A DNA stretch of 64,000 nt from Cololabis saira (Eukaryota; Chordata; Actinopteri; Beloniformes; Belonidae), in contig NC_084590.1 of the NCBI RefSeq assembly GCF_033807715.1, positions 4,149,577 to 4,213,576 of the forward strand. The letters are read 5' to 3'. Below the pieces are notes generated by a model. It searched no databases. It had not been told where the DNA came from and saw only the letters and a list, made by a program, of their open reading frames with translations. The position numbers and the translations under genes are program-made. Below, in pieces: positions 9,833-20,576 of this stretch; the stretch's first letter is position 1, and every line of letters starts with the position of its first letter.

Positions 9833-10610
9833 ACCAAGCTGGTTAAGCACGAGAACATGAAGATTTTAAAGAAAAAGAGGGTTTTATTACCAAAATAACA
9901 AGATGGGCCCTTAAAAGAGGTCAAAAATAAAGCAACTAAACGGTAACAGCCACCACACTGAAACAAACCAAACCTGACCTAACCTGAACAAACACACACA
10001 AGGAACTTAAATACTGGCAGATCAGATCAATGACGCACAGAGGTAAAACGCTAAACATCGATAACAAATAACCTACACAAATAATTTAAACAAACAGTGA
10101 GAATGGCAGTTGCTCTAACTTAATTCATAAATACAAAATTAAACTAATTAACTTAAATTATAGTGAATATTTTTTCAAACAACCCATAATTTCCCCCAAT
10201 GATGTAGCTGCCCTTGGTACAGTCCCAATCACCTTCATTTCAGGCAGCTGCATCCAGGAGTCTCCAACATCCCCTCAGCCATGGCTCGCCGCACAAATAA
10301 ACCATAAAGAAACTAAAGTTGAATATACACCAAAGTACACCAAATGTGCGCGCTACAAATTGAACTTGTGCATTTCAATATAATATAAATAAAGGTGTGT
10401 ACAAAATAAACCAAAGTGTCAGTGTTTGATGTTACCACCATTTATAACTGTGGGGCTGCAGGTGCAGCCATCACAGTTGCTCTGGGTGAGACGTGTCAAG
10501 CTGCAGTAGGCTTATTTATAGCTGCCAGCTTAGAGCTTGTGCATTGGGGTTTTCCCCAATAGATACAATGGCAGTTTTAATGGAGCTTGGAATCCTTAGG
10601 AGGGGTGCTG
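9833..10610. other. Unassigned sequence upstream of the LINE ORF1
   Basis: No gene. It may include 5' untranslated sequence of the LINE that starts near 10684; a TATA-like GCTTATTTATAGC lies at about 10509. The CATTGGGG and CCCCAAT motifs near 10545-10560 form a short inverted repeat. The link to the LINE is inference from position. Confidence 0.3.
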
Positions 10611-10683
10611 GAATGTGATCCTAATAGGGATTCCATCATTCTGCTTCAGGACTTCAAAACTCATACATCCTTCCTATCTTGAC

Positions 10684-10923
10684 ATGAACCCGGAAATGGT
10701 GGATCAATCAATGGAGGATAAATCTTCGACGGAGACTGAGAGTAAGAGAGCCCTAAAATGTGAACTGTGTCACATGTTCTTAATTGTAGATGCAGATTAT
10801 TTTAAGGACAATTTTATTTGCACAAAATGTGATAAAATCAAAGAACTGCAGGAGAAGCTGATAGAGCTGCACACGAAACTTCGCCAAGTCATGGAGTTAA
10901 ACACCGCACTCAAAGAGACATAA
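10684..10923 (+). pseudogene. L2/CR1-type LINE ORF1 N-terminus
   Basis: From the start codon at 10684 the frame runs about 79 residues. It has a CELC...CTKC pair of cysteine motifs (likely zinc binding) followed by a charged helical stretch, KIKELQEKLIELHTKLRQ, that looks like a coiled coil. Fish L2/CR1-like LINEs often start ORF1 this way, before a proline-rich linker and an esterase-like domain. Remains of that domain follow at 10973-11400. The frame ends early at 10921 and does not connect to the rest without shifts, so the gene is dead. Confidence 0.6.
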
Positions 10924-10972
10924 AAAATTTGAGGAAACTTTTAACTCCACTGTTGTAATCGGCTCTGCTGGC

Positions 10973-11400
10973 ATGGGAGCTCGGTCAGCCCTGTTTGCAA
11001 CAACTCTCCTGGTTCAGGACCCGGGTGTGGAGGCAGCGGCCGAGGAACATTTTCCATCTCTGACCACAGCGGCTGCAGCGATGGGACGCTCAGCAGGCTC
11101 CTGCTCTACACCGCATCCAAGGAGAAACCAGTGGAAGCGGGTGGAAAACAGAGAGTGGCGGGGCGGACGGAAGGAAATCCTCCTGGACCCTTGCCTATCT
11201 ACAAAAGAGGCATGGAAAGATTCAGCCGTCTTGTCTACTTAAACTCGTGGCTGAAAGCGACGTGACAATTTTAAGTTTACTTTTTGACAATTTTGACCTG
11301 TTCTAGGGCCGCCCTGCATTTTTTAAACAGGATGGATTGCACCCCAACCATAGGGGCACACAGGTACTGGCACAAAACATAATGCACTGCATTACACCAT
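10973..11400 (+). pseudogene. LINE ORF1 C-terminal (esterase-like) remnant
   Basis: The recognisable part is the end, which reads FFKQDGLHPNHRGTQVLAQN at about 11311-11376. DGLHPN...G is the last conserved block of the SGNH-esterase-like domain found in ORF1 of CR1/L2 LINEs. The earlier catalytic blocks are not recognisable, and several stops and frame changes lie between. It is followed after a short gap by the ORF2 endonuclease, the normal gene order for such a LINE. Confidence 0.6.
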
Positions 11401-11459
11401 GACTAATTAATACCCCACCCACCCCTGCTAGTTTTATCAAACCCATCATATCAGCTAGA

Positions 11460-12360
11460 CATAATACTGCAGCACGAGTTACAAGAGGACCAAATGGAAA
11501 CAATCTGATTACAGTTAACATTGACAGAAACTTATTTTCATCTTCAAGACAGACAGAAATAAAAATGGCTCTGTTCAACATAAGGTTGGCTTTCGGCAGG
11601 AGGTTCCCCCTTATGAGCCTGGTCCTGCTCAAGGTTTCTTCTCTCCTAAAGGGGAGTTTTCCTTGCCAATGTTTGGCTTAAGGCTTTTCTCCCACTAGGG
11701 GAGTTTTTACCTGCCATTGTTTATGTAATAATTGCTCGGGGGTTTATGTTCTGGGTCTCTGGAAAGCGTCTAGAGACAATTTTTGTTGTATTAGATGCAT
11801 ATACAAATAAAATTGAAATTGAAATTGAAATAAGGGCACTGGCAAACAAATCTTTTTGCATAAATGAACTCATCAGTGACAATAATCTTTGACTGCCTCT
11901 TTCTAACTGAGACTTGGCTGGGCGCAGATGCTCCTGCCAAACTACTAGAGGGTCCACTCAGCTACACCTTTTCCTTCACATGCAGAGAAGGAAAAAAAAA
12001 GGTGGAGGCACAGCCTCAATATACCTGCAATGAAGGGCAGGGATGTGGATGTAGGACTTTTAACACATTTGAATATAATGCAACTATTTTAAACTCTCAG
12101 CCTCGCTTTCTTGCAGTTACCATATACAGAGCTCCTAAGTTATCTATCTCTTCTTTTTTAACAGAATTTTCAGAACTATTGTCATTCACACAAGTTACAA
12201 CTCTTGTACTTTAATTGGAGATTATAACATACATATTGATAATCTGGCAGATACCAGAGCCAAAGAGTTCTTAGAGTTATTGGAATGCATGGATTTGCAC
12301 TTAATGCACTATCCGCGCGTCACTTTTCCATCTCATAGCAAAAGCCATAAACTGCAAAGC
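11460..12360 (+). pseudogene. LINE ORF2 endonuclease domain, interrupted
   Basis: The ORF2 start reads RQTEIKMALFNIR up to about 11585. It resumes at 11834 with ALANKSFCINELIS, then CLFLTETWLG, an LTVAIYRAPK-like block (seen as FLAVTIYRAPK), and IGDYNIHID near 12217. These are the blocks of an apurinic-type endonuclease that nicks target DNA in L2/CR1 LINEs, with the NIR, TETW and GDxNxH motifs still readable. At least two frameshifts occur between 11990 and 12220. A separate LINE tail has inserted at 11586-11833. The reverse transcriptase of this copy is missing. Confidence 0.75.
11586..11833 (+). mobile_element. LINE tail nested in the ORF2 endonuclease
   Basis: A 248-bp insert runs from CAGGAGGTTCCCCCTTATGA to a tail of AATTGAAATTGAAATTG repeats. 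It splits the endonuclease between NIR and the (S)LANKS block. ATAAGG occurs on both sides (about 11580-11585 and 11829-11834), a possible short target duplication. The insert matches the reverse complement of 25117-25370. Confidence 0.75.
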
Positions 12361-12599
12361 CTGCTGGGTTTTGGAGTCATTTTCTAGGTTTCTTTGTTTC
12401 AGGCCATGTGGTCAACTGTAAGACACTGTGGTCTTACAGTTGATGTTAGGCCACAGAATTGATGTTAGGCCTTTCCATGTTCAACACAAGGCTGTGGCCC
12501 AATATTGGCCAGTACCGCATATGACATGGTGTCAGGAGTTCAGCTCTGCTTTTTTAATGATGTTGCCATTCTCTCTGGCGCCTGGGCACTTTCATCTCT

Positions 12600-13255
12600 T
12601 GCTGTATTGGTTTGCAGCCAAGTGGGAAATTGTGGAAACAAGAATAAGTACCTCAAAATCTGAGACCATAGGATGCCTCAAGTGGCGGAGTTAAAATATC
12701 TTTTACACGAGTGTAGGAAGAACACAATGAGGGACAGGCAGATTGGTGTGACACTGGCAGGGGTGCAGCCTCTATACTATACTGTGATAGTGAAGAGAGA
12801 GTTGAACCAAAAGGTAAGAAGCTCTGTTTACCAGTCAATCTGTGTTACTGCGCTCACCTAAGTTCACAAGCTGTGGGTAGTGACTAAAAGAACAAGACCA
12901 CAAATACAAGTGGCTGATAAGAACTTTCTCCAGTGGGTGGCTGGACCCTTAGAGAGAGGCTAAGAAGTTCAGTCATCTGGGAGGGACTCGAAGTAGAGTT
13001 ACTGCTCCTCCACATTGAGAAGAGCTGGCTGAGGTGCCTGAGGTTGGCATCTGATTAGGATGCATCCTGATTGTCTCCGTGGTATGGGGTTTTGGGCATG
13101 TCCAACTAGGTGAAAGCCTCAAGGCAGGCCTACTGGACATACTGGTGAGATTATATTCCTCGACTGACCTGGGTATGCCTTAGTGTCCACCTGGAGGCTC
13201 TGAGGGAGAAGGCTGGGGAGAGGGAGGTTGGGTATCTCTGCTTTGGTTGTTCACC
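12600..13255 (+). pseudogene. LINE reverse transcriptase C-terminal remnant
   Basis: Across frame changes the sequence reads RISTSKSETIG, PQVAELKYL, VIVKRELNQKVRSSVYQSIC, HKLWVVTKRTRPQIQVADKN and FLQWVAG. It then continues with decayed forms of the SSVIREGLxVEPLLLHIE, RWLGHLxRMPP and GRPRxxWRDY blocks. I recognise this order as the region after the YADD motif in a LINE family common in teleosts. The motif order is remembered, and I leave the family unnamed. Multiple stops make it a pseudogene. It does not belong to the L2-type element just upstream. Confidence 0.7.
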
Positions 13256-14217
13256 AACTACCTGGGTAAAAAAATGAATTTTGACCTAATAAGTGGAAGC
13301 TGATTGGAAGCATGGATTCCATACACACTTTGAGAATCACTTTGTCAACCTGAGAACAATCCACATTCACGGTGTTTTCACACTAACAACCTTTAGGTTA
13401 ATGCATAAACCCCCTGGACATGAGTACAGTTGACTTGTGTCAGTGTTAACACAGCAACCGCACACTGGAACACCGAAAGCTCCAGGACCCCGATTTAACC
13501 TAACTATGAGCGGATTCCCCATGTTTGAGCAAAAAAGGCTTTCATAGACAGTTGGATGGTACATTATGGTTTGTGATGGAGCACAAACAATTAAGGGAAA
13601 TATACTGAGTCTAATTTATTTCTGTTGTAAACACAGTGGTATTGTAATCGTTTATCTTCCAAGGTGACAGCATTTTATTAGTTCAGCAGCAGCACATGTC
13701 AGTTGTCTAACTTGTAATTTATGATCACAATTTGTCATGTTTTATTCAAAATTATTTGAATGATCGTGAGAATAAAAATGAAATGGCATAAAACATCTTA
13801 GAAAAGTTGGAACATGACTGTACCGCCAAAAACACACAATATCAATTTGACTTTGATGATGATATTTTTTCACAAAGGTTGTACATGAAAAATTTATTTA
13901 TGAGCCACGGAGTGAAAATACAGTGCAGGAAAAAGATTAGTTAGATAACAACATGAGTGCCTTTTCCTCTGAGAAAACATTAAAATAGTCTATGCAGTAT
14001 TTATACTCATGCGATAATCAGTAATGTTTTATCGGTGGAAATGATGACAATCAACAGTGCTGACACAATTACTGCAGTGATGTCTGAAAGTTAATTCAGC
14101 TGATGCACTCCCTACATAATTCTCTAAACATGAATTACTATATTGTGACAGAGGACTAGTGAACTAGATAACATTAAGGGGTGCTTTCAGGCACCCATGG
14201 TTGAAGACAGTCACTCT
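13256..14217. other. AT-rich sequence, no gene seen
   Basis: No coding or RNA signal recognised. A small segment at 13370-13560 has CACGGTGTTTTCACACTAAC and GGAACACCG motifs that may be a worn MITE, but no ends could be fixed. Confidence 0.4.
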
Positions 14218-14220
14218 TAA

Positions 14221-14701
14221 AGCTGAATTATGGTTCTGAGTTAAACTTACACCTTAGGCTACGCGGCAGTCTCTCCGTAGCCTACGCCGTAGCTTGACGT
14301 GTACCTCCCAAAAAATGGAAATACGCGTCCAGGCGACGCAGACCCAACGCAGACCCAACGCAGACCCAACTCAGACCGAGAGGGCTGTGATTGGTTTGCT
14401 TGGTAGCAACGCATTTCCGGTTCCGGTTCGTGAAACAGTAGTGAACTTTCGGCGCTCTTTTCTTCGTGTGTGTGTGATTTTTTTTTGTTTTGTTTTGGTT
14501 TTTTGCACAATAGTTTTCCTTATCTCTTTGATTCACTGTGACTGGAAAAGCCAGAAGCTAAACAAAGTATCAACTAGCTCTCTGGAGGGGTATTGCACCG
14601 CAGCGAAATGGAGTAACGGAAAAGTCCGAAGGGTTCACAACGGCGTCACGGCAACGGCGTATGCTCTGCGTTGGTTTAACGCAGAACCTTAATTCAGGCT
14701 T
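14221..14701. mobile_element. PIF/Harbinger-like MITE, copy 2 (481 bp)
   Basis: The ends are AGCTGAATTATGGTTCTG and CAGAACCTTAATTCAGGCTT, flanked by TAA (14218-14220 and 14702-14704). The interior is about 300 bp closely related to copy 1 at 8927-9352. It has three 12-bp units of GACCCAACGCA at about 14340-14375. A short relative with only the inverted repeats lies at 48254-48376 and a truncated one at 61924-61997. No transposase is present. Confidence 0.85.
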
Positions 14702-14704
14702 TAA

Positions 14705-16318
14705 AGTCAAGGGGAAACGACCTTCAGCCGCAGTTGTGCTTCATTTCGACCAACTATTTGTTGGTATAAACTCTATAGTTTGTAAATTAAGTTCAACTTA
14801 TGAGTTTAGTTTGTCAAGAGTGGTACAAACAAACAATATGGAAGAAATGTCCAACTCTAGGACAAAACATGCTTTTTGTAGCTTAATTTCAACCAATGGA
14901 TACCATATGACGAATGTGACTTTTGTACCTCACAGACTACAACCCCTCATGCATTTTGTTAACACAATGAGGATCTTGATATTCAGTCAATGGAGAATAA
15001 CTTGCCTAAGGTAAGTCTCCTTTCTTCATTGCCTTTTTCAAAAAAAAAAGGAAAAAAGTCAAACTATGACTATGCAGGGGGTGAAATTATGCCAAGATGG
15101 GTACAGCTTAATATATGGCAATTATTTGACAGGATATACTTACATAGCGATTAGCTTATCTCCAAGACAAGACAGATAGAGAAGAAAGAGAGGAGAGTGA
15201 GGATGGTAGAGGATATAATGGAAGATTATACCAGATAAGGATTACTTTCTCTTTCCTTCTGAAAAGAGCTGGTAGGAGACTGTGTAGGCAAACTTCTCTC
15301 TTCCATATACACCTTTACTGATAAGTCATCTCTATAGGGCCTGGGCCAATGCTAAGCAGGCCTGACGTGCCTGGAATACCAGACAGACAAGCACATGTCA
15401 TATCATTAATTACAGCATGTGGGCAAATGCTGCCACACACACTGTGGAGCAAATGTATTGCACAGGTATAAAGATGTGTAGTGTAAAAACAAAATTGAGT
15501 ATAGCAATGAACTGCTTTGTAGAAATGGAAAAAGAGACAAATCCAGCTGAAATCCTTCTTCATAATACATACATACATACATACACATGGCTGAATATTT
15601 GAAGAAACACAGTAAACAAGCCACAATTCATTACAGTGTGTTTGTGTGGCAGTGTAGTACATACTACATCTTACTGTCTGCCTCTGTGTACTGTTGGTTT
15701 AGTCCTGCCAATATTCTCACTGTGGAGAATATATTTGATGAATGCACATTGAACAAAAACATAGATCCTCACATATACACACACTCGCATACAGCGGAAT
15801 AGTAAATGTCTCCCTCTTGTATTTGCATGTTGCATCTGGATCACTTACTTCATTGACTGAAAAACAGAAAAACATATGCTCACATCTTCATGGATTCAGC
15901 AATTGCAAAACTTCATATGTAAACTACTTATTTAAGCTGCACTGTGTACCTGTAAGTGCAAGGGCAATGTGTAACATTTTCGAAATTCTTTTCAATTTCC
16001 TTGTCGTGCAAGAAAATAATATAATCAATATTTGTATTCAGATGACAAAGCCCTCTAGTGGAGGTAGGAAGAATTCACTAGTCAAAGAAATATGTCAAAA
16101 AGACATATTGACTTGCACATCCCACATTATTGCTGTTAGTAGCCTCAGCAAATCAGCCAACAGAGTTAGTCTTGTCTACCTTTTCTGGCAAAACCAAATA
16201 ACAGCTACAAGAAGTTGTGAAATATGGGCCTAAAAAACGGACAAAAGAAGAAAAATGAAAGGGGAAAATAACAAAAACACATGATTATGCTGTTTTCAAA
16301 TTACCAATTTGTCATTAA
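14705..16318. other. No gene confirmed; one candidate splice-flanked segment
   Basis: AT-rich sequence without recognisable protein motifs. At 14937-15010 an open segment lies between an acceptor-like CTTTTGTACCTCACAG and a strong donor, AAGGTAAGT (15008-15016). Its translation matches nothing I know. A short ATAC microsatellite lies at about 15566-15585. Confidence 0.3.
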
Positions 16319-16386
16319 TCCAATCAAACTTTATTTTTACAGCACTTTTCGTACACCAGTAACACAAAGTGCTTTACATAATAAAA
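16319..16386 (-). mobile_element. LINE tail fragment, minus strand
   Basis: CAATCAAACTTTATTTTTAC and CACAAAGTGCTTTACATAA are the reverse of a tail common in fish LINEs; a related copy is at 48986-49060. Confidence 0.45.
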
Positions 16387-16479
16387 TCAACATTTAACAT
16401 GGAAAAAGTCACACACTCATGGTTAAAAACACAACTGGTCATTTTCACACACATCCCCACTTTAATACCCACACATCAG

Positions 16480-16790
16480 CTTGACGCTGAGGTGAGAAAC
16501 GATATCTTAGGGATCAATCCACAGCAGGAGTCCCCACCAATGACCAATGAGGGCATCACCACGGTAACCGCCCAGATCAGGGCCGGATGGGCGGCATCCA
16601 CAACACAACCAAACCTGCAGTGCAGGACTCCCCAGCAACGCCCAACAGGGCATTCCCCACGGAAAGTGAGTCACGCCTCCTTTTAACATCAGCTGACCAA
16701 TAGCGGGTCACACACACCATCTTGTGACTCTGATGAAGGCCAAAGCAATCACCGAAACATGTCAAGTATTAAAAAACCTAAATATTATTG
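16480..16790 (+). repeat. Penelope-like terminal repeat candidate
   Basis: GC-rich for its surroundings, ending in CTCTGATGAAGGCC, ACCGAAACATGTCAAG and an A-rich stretch. CTGATGA followed by GAAAC is seen in the terminal repeats of Penelope-like elements and is also the core of hammerhead ribozymes. CTTGTGAC before it can pair with GTCAAG after it. No Penelope coding region adjoins. Confidence 0.35.
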
Positions 16791-16911
16791 TTTCACAAAA
16801 GGAATTAGCTAATTAAATACCTAGAGAGTTTTGAAATTTAGAATTATAATGCCCACAGAAAAAAGAAAACAATAAGTACAGAAATATTACCTTAACTAAT
16901 GTATGAGTAAT

Positions 16912-17760
16912 TACGACGGAGTATTAGGGCCAAACTAAGACCAAAAAAAATAGGAAATTACGAGAATAAAGTCGTAAAATTACGAGAATAAAGTCGTAAA
17001 ATTACAAGATTAAAGTCATATTGTTGCGAGAATAAAGTCGTAATATTACGACTTTATTCTCTTATGCCACTTTTCCACTAGTCTCGCCTCAGCCCGGCGC
17101 GGCGCGGCTCGACCCGTGTGTTTTTCCACAGCCAGGTGAGAAGTGGGCAGGTTGGGGTGAAGCTGCTGTGACGTACTCGATTGCGCAACCCCTTTGTTCG
17201 TGTCGCGCTGATCAGAAATCAGCTGGAGCCGCGAGCGGCTGAGAGTAAAACAGCCCGTCTACATCCCTTTTTTAATTTTCTCAACAGCCACCAGGTTTAT
17301 GAACATCTGCACCTCAGAGTTGGATCACCAAACAGACGTTTGTGCTGTATAATAAAATCGCCGCGAGTCGCCTCGCGCTGACTCCCGCTTCCTGATTCAA
17401 AGGTTTGACGGCCCCGCCCCCCGACCAATCAGAGGCGTGGAGGGTGGTGATGGCCCCGCCCCCCGACCAATCACTGGCGCGGAGGGTGGTGACGTCAGAA
17501 ATAGTCCCTGCTCAGCCCTGATAGAACCTCGCCAGAATGGTTACAGAAAAATGTATCGGCTTGGAGCGGCTCTACCCGTGCAAAAGGGCAAAACGGGGCC
17601 GTGGCGGGTAGAACCGAGGTGAAGTGGGACTAGTGCAAAAGGGCCATTAGTATTACGACTTTATTCTCGTAGTATTACGACTTTATTCTCGTAATTTTAC
17701 GACTTTATTCTCGTAATTTCCAATTTTTTTGTCTTAGTTTGGCCCTAATACTCCGTCGTA
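16912..17760. mobile_element. Foldback element with tandem-repeat arms
   Basis: The terminal inverted repeats begin TACGACGGAGTATTAGGGCC and contain three to four units related to ACGAGAATAAAGTCGTAAA on each side (left about 16954-17058, right about 17650-17720). The 6-mer AGTAAT flanks both ends (16906-16911 and 17761-17766). Once the nested element at 17065-17646 is removed, only about 265 bp remain, almost all of it arms. The superfamily is unknown. Confidence 0.8.
17065..17646. mobile_element. PIF/Harbinger-like element nested in the foldback (582 bp)
   Basis: The ends are TGCCACTTTTCCACTAGTC and GACTAGTGCAAAAGGGCCA, flanked by TTA (17062-17064 and 17647-17649), which fits a PIF/Harbinger insertion. 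The inside is GC-rich and has a 42-bp tandem pair (17407-17492), each unit with a GC box and CCAATC. A related copy in reverse orientation lies at 53690-54139. Open frames inside show no transposase motif. Confidence 0.75.
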
Positions 17761-17766
17761 AGTAAT

Positions 17767-18870
17767 AGTGTTGCAGGTGAAAACTGAATATGATCATATC
17801 AAATATAACTGATGTCGGTAGACAGGTTGTGGGAGAGGATTTTTCTTGAAATTGTCATTTCATAAATAAGGTGGTTAAGGGGCTTGCTTTTTACATAAAT
17901 ATCTTGCCTGGGTTTCTGATGGGGAGTGAGTCCTGTCTACAAACGTGCATGTATGTAAATGAGAGTTGGTGTGAATGAGATTCATTTGTTAAAGATAATG
18001 ATGCTTCGATTTGTCCCTAAAAGGCTTTGAAGGTGGTCAAATCTTTGATGCATTATGTGTTTGGATGAAACAATGTTTGACCGTCATTCTAAAATCATTT
18101 GCGGTGTATCATTATCAGATGACGACATCAAAAAGAGATTTGTTGTGTGATTTCTGTCCCCCATGCACTTCCCAAACCAGGCAGAGGATGACCTCGCCCA
18201 ATCTCAGCCTCCCAGGCCTTTTAATCATGCCTCCTTTTCTCCTGATTGAATATTTATTGGCTTATTTATTCTTAATCACAGACAGCAGCCTGTCTGTCCT
18301 GTTAATTCAAGCCCCCTGTCTCACGCACACATGCTCACAGACTGTTAAGGGCACAGCTGAACCCCTGTTTCCAACTGACCCTGCAGTTTCTCTTTCAGCT
18401 AGTCAGTGATTCATAGTGATTGAGTTAGTCAGTTGGTTGAGCCCAGTAAAGCTGGAGTATGAGTAACCATTTCAATTTTAATTTCTGGGGAATCGAGAAG
18501 ACAGATACTAGCAGGGCTGGATGTTATCAAATTAACAAGAAGAAACTGGGGGTTTACCAGAGCTTTCTCTCATTATTTGTTGCCTTCAATCTGTTGGTTG
18601 TTGAGCTGTGAAGTGCATTACTTTGACAACTCTACTACTTCTCTGATCATGTATAACATTTAGTATAGTTAATCTATCAGGAGGGTTAGTTATTCTTGCT
18701 CATCCTTGACTCCCAATTATGTGGCATTCTAAAAAGGATGTACCAGGAATGGCAATAAATCTTTGATTAGCAAGCAGTCAATCAACAAGTGAGTAAACAG
18801 CTACACTTCCACTGGTACGTCTGTCCATGACAAAGCTGTGCTACTTTGGCCCAAGGTGAGTGAATTCACT
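17767..18870. other. No gene seen; possible conserved non-coding segment
   Basis: No repeat is recognised. The stretch 18190-18310 has an unusual mix of TTTTAATCATGCCTCC, TTGAATATTTATTGGC and TTAATCACAGACAGC motifs, rich in homeodomain-like TAAT sites, as seen in vertebrate conserved non-coding elements. That idea rests only on composition. Confidence 0.3.
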
Positions 18871-19632
18871 GACTACGTTTACATGCAGGTAAAATTCGGG
18901 TGACGGTCAATATTCCGGTTACTGAAACATTGGGAATAATCTGTTTACATGTGTGAGCAAACAGAGTTATCCCTGTTTACATGGTAATTAGTCATTCAGG
19001 ATATCTGGATCAAACCAGCGACGCACGGAGAACATCATGACGCAATTCTCGTCATTTCCGCTTCTTCTTCCTGTATCTAAATCCAAGACAACCACAATAA
19101 CAGCAGCACGGCGGATAATCGGACCCGCTGGTACCGCTTTGTTTCTTGGTTCGGTAGTTCGCCTTTTTCTAGTGTCTTTTGATCTGGTCTGGCGTTCCTA
19201 CAAATGCTGCTTCGCGCAACTTTTCTCTCACCTTCTTGTAAATCTTCTATCCCGGTACTTTCTACCATCTACAAATGCAGAAATGTTCATATCCTTCATT
19301 ACATTTATGAAGTGATTAGTCTCCTCCTGGTCTTGGTTTCTCCGTGTTTATAAGAACTTCCTGGACTCAAAAGACCAGGATTCCTTGTGAACAGAGCATG
19401 TGCAGAAAACAAATACCTGTTCCGTTTGATGGGGATATTCCGTTTGGCGTTTACATGACCGAACATTCGGGTTAGAAAAGGAGTAACCCAGGGCTCATAT
19501 TGGGGTTTTTAAAAACCGGAATATGAGCAAATTCCAGTTATTCAAAGGGTTGGTGTTTACATGGCCGTGCGCAACCGGGTTATTGCTAATATTCCAGTTA
19601 GAAAAGGGTTATTGATGCATGTAAACTTAGTC
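18871..19632. mobile_element. GACTACGTTTACATGCA MITE, copy 1 (762 bp)
   Basis: The inverted ends are GACTACGTTTACATGCA and TGCATGTAAACTTAGTC, flanked by ACT (18868-18870 and 19633-19635). Subterminal ATTCCGGTTA and GTTTACATG motifs recur on both sides. A second copy at 60266-61409 shares the interior, including GATATCTGGATCAAACCAGC. The 92-codon frame inside has no known motif. The three-base target fits PIF/Harbinger, but this is tentative. Confidence 0.8.
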
Positions 19633-19822
19633 ACTGATCAAATGCCCCACATGCCAAATGACCACTCCAGCAGTACATAGGTAACTACGTATTTTTACTT
19701 AAGCACTGAATTTATGTACAAGAGTCACATAGTTATAGATAGAATGTGTTTCATTTAGGTGACGATTTTAGCCACTTCTCAGGATATTGTTTAATCAACA
19801 TTTTCATGGCTTAAACAATAGT

Positions 19823-20192
19823 CCATTCATCCATTATCTATACCCACTTTATCCTTTGCAGGGTCACAGGAGTCTGCTGGAGCCTATCCCAGCTTATTAC
19901 ATGCAAGAGGCAGAGTTTCACCTGGACAGGTCTCCAGTCCATCCCAGGGCCACATACACAGACCAACAACCAGACACACTCACACTCACACCTACGGGCA
20001 AATCACCAATTAACTTAGCATGCATGTCTTTGGACTGTGGGAGGAAACCGGAGTACCCGGAGGAAACCCACACAAGCACAGGGAGAACATGCAAACTCCA
20101 CACAGAAAGACCCTGCTGGGCCTGGGAGTCGAACTGGGGACCTTCTTGATGTGAGGCAATAGTGCTAACCACCAAGACACCGTGCTGCCCGT
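19823..20192 (-). mobile_element. tRNA-derived SINE, minus strand
   Basis: Read on the minus strand, the head holds GGTGGTTAGCACTATTGCC followed by AGTTCGACTCCC. These match the A-box region and B-box of an RNA polymerase III tRNA-type promoter. Next come the conserved CTGTGTGGAGTTTGCATG and GGTTTCCTCCCACAGTCC blocks, and an end reading GATAATGGATGAATGG. This is a widespread fish SINE type, nearly full length. It is not a functional tRNA gene. Confidence 0.8.
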
Positions 20193-20558
20193 TCCAAATA
20201 TCATACAACCATATTTTATTAACAATAGAACACGATAGACATGTCAAATGATATTTGTTCTCAAATTTCTTGAGAACAAAAGTTAAATGTTTAGTAAGAT
20301 ATAACAGATCCAGTAGGATGGAAAATGCACTTGGTCCTTGATGCTCAGTTGTAAATTTCCAATCTAAAAAATGACCTTAAAAGCTCTTGCTTTTGTGAAC
20401 ACGCATTGCCTGAAGAATCTGATCAGACTAGATAATTCTGCCTTCATGATGTCATAGACAGCTAATGTTAAAAAAACAACTTTCCAGAAGAAAGTGCTTT
20501 GTATTTTGTGCATAATATACTATAACATATGTTTACCACAGTTTATGAGACTGTAATC
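20193..20558. other. No gene seen
   Basis: Unique-looking. A short inverted repeat, TTTGTTCTCAA at about 20254 and its complement at about 20270, is the only structure. Confidence 0.4.
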
Positions 20559-20576
20559 CAGACTAAAATGATAATT

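Noticed and set aside
10684..11242. Host zinc-finger gene
   Set aside because: The CxxC...CxxC plus coiled coil is followed by esterase and endonuclease remains in LINE order, so it is a LINE ORF1.
19037..19315. 92-codon frame with hydrophobic stretches
   Set aside because: It lies inside the 762-bp MITE; copy 2 at 60.4 kb has deletions across it, so it is not maintained as protein.
20080..20192. tRNA gene on the minus strand
   Set aside because: It is the head of a SINE with the usual body and tail; no proper acceptor stem.
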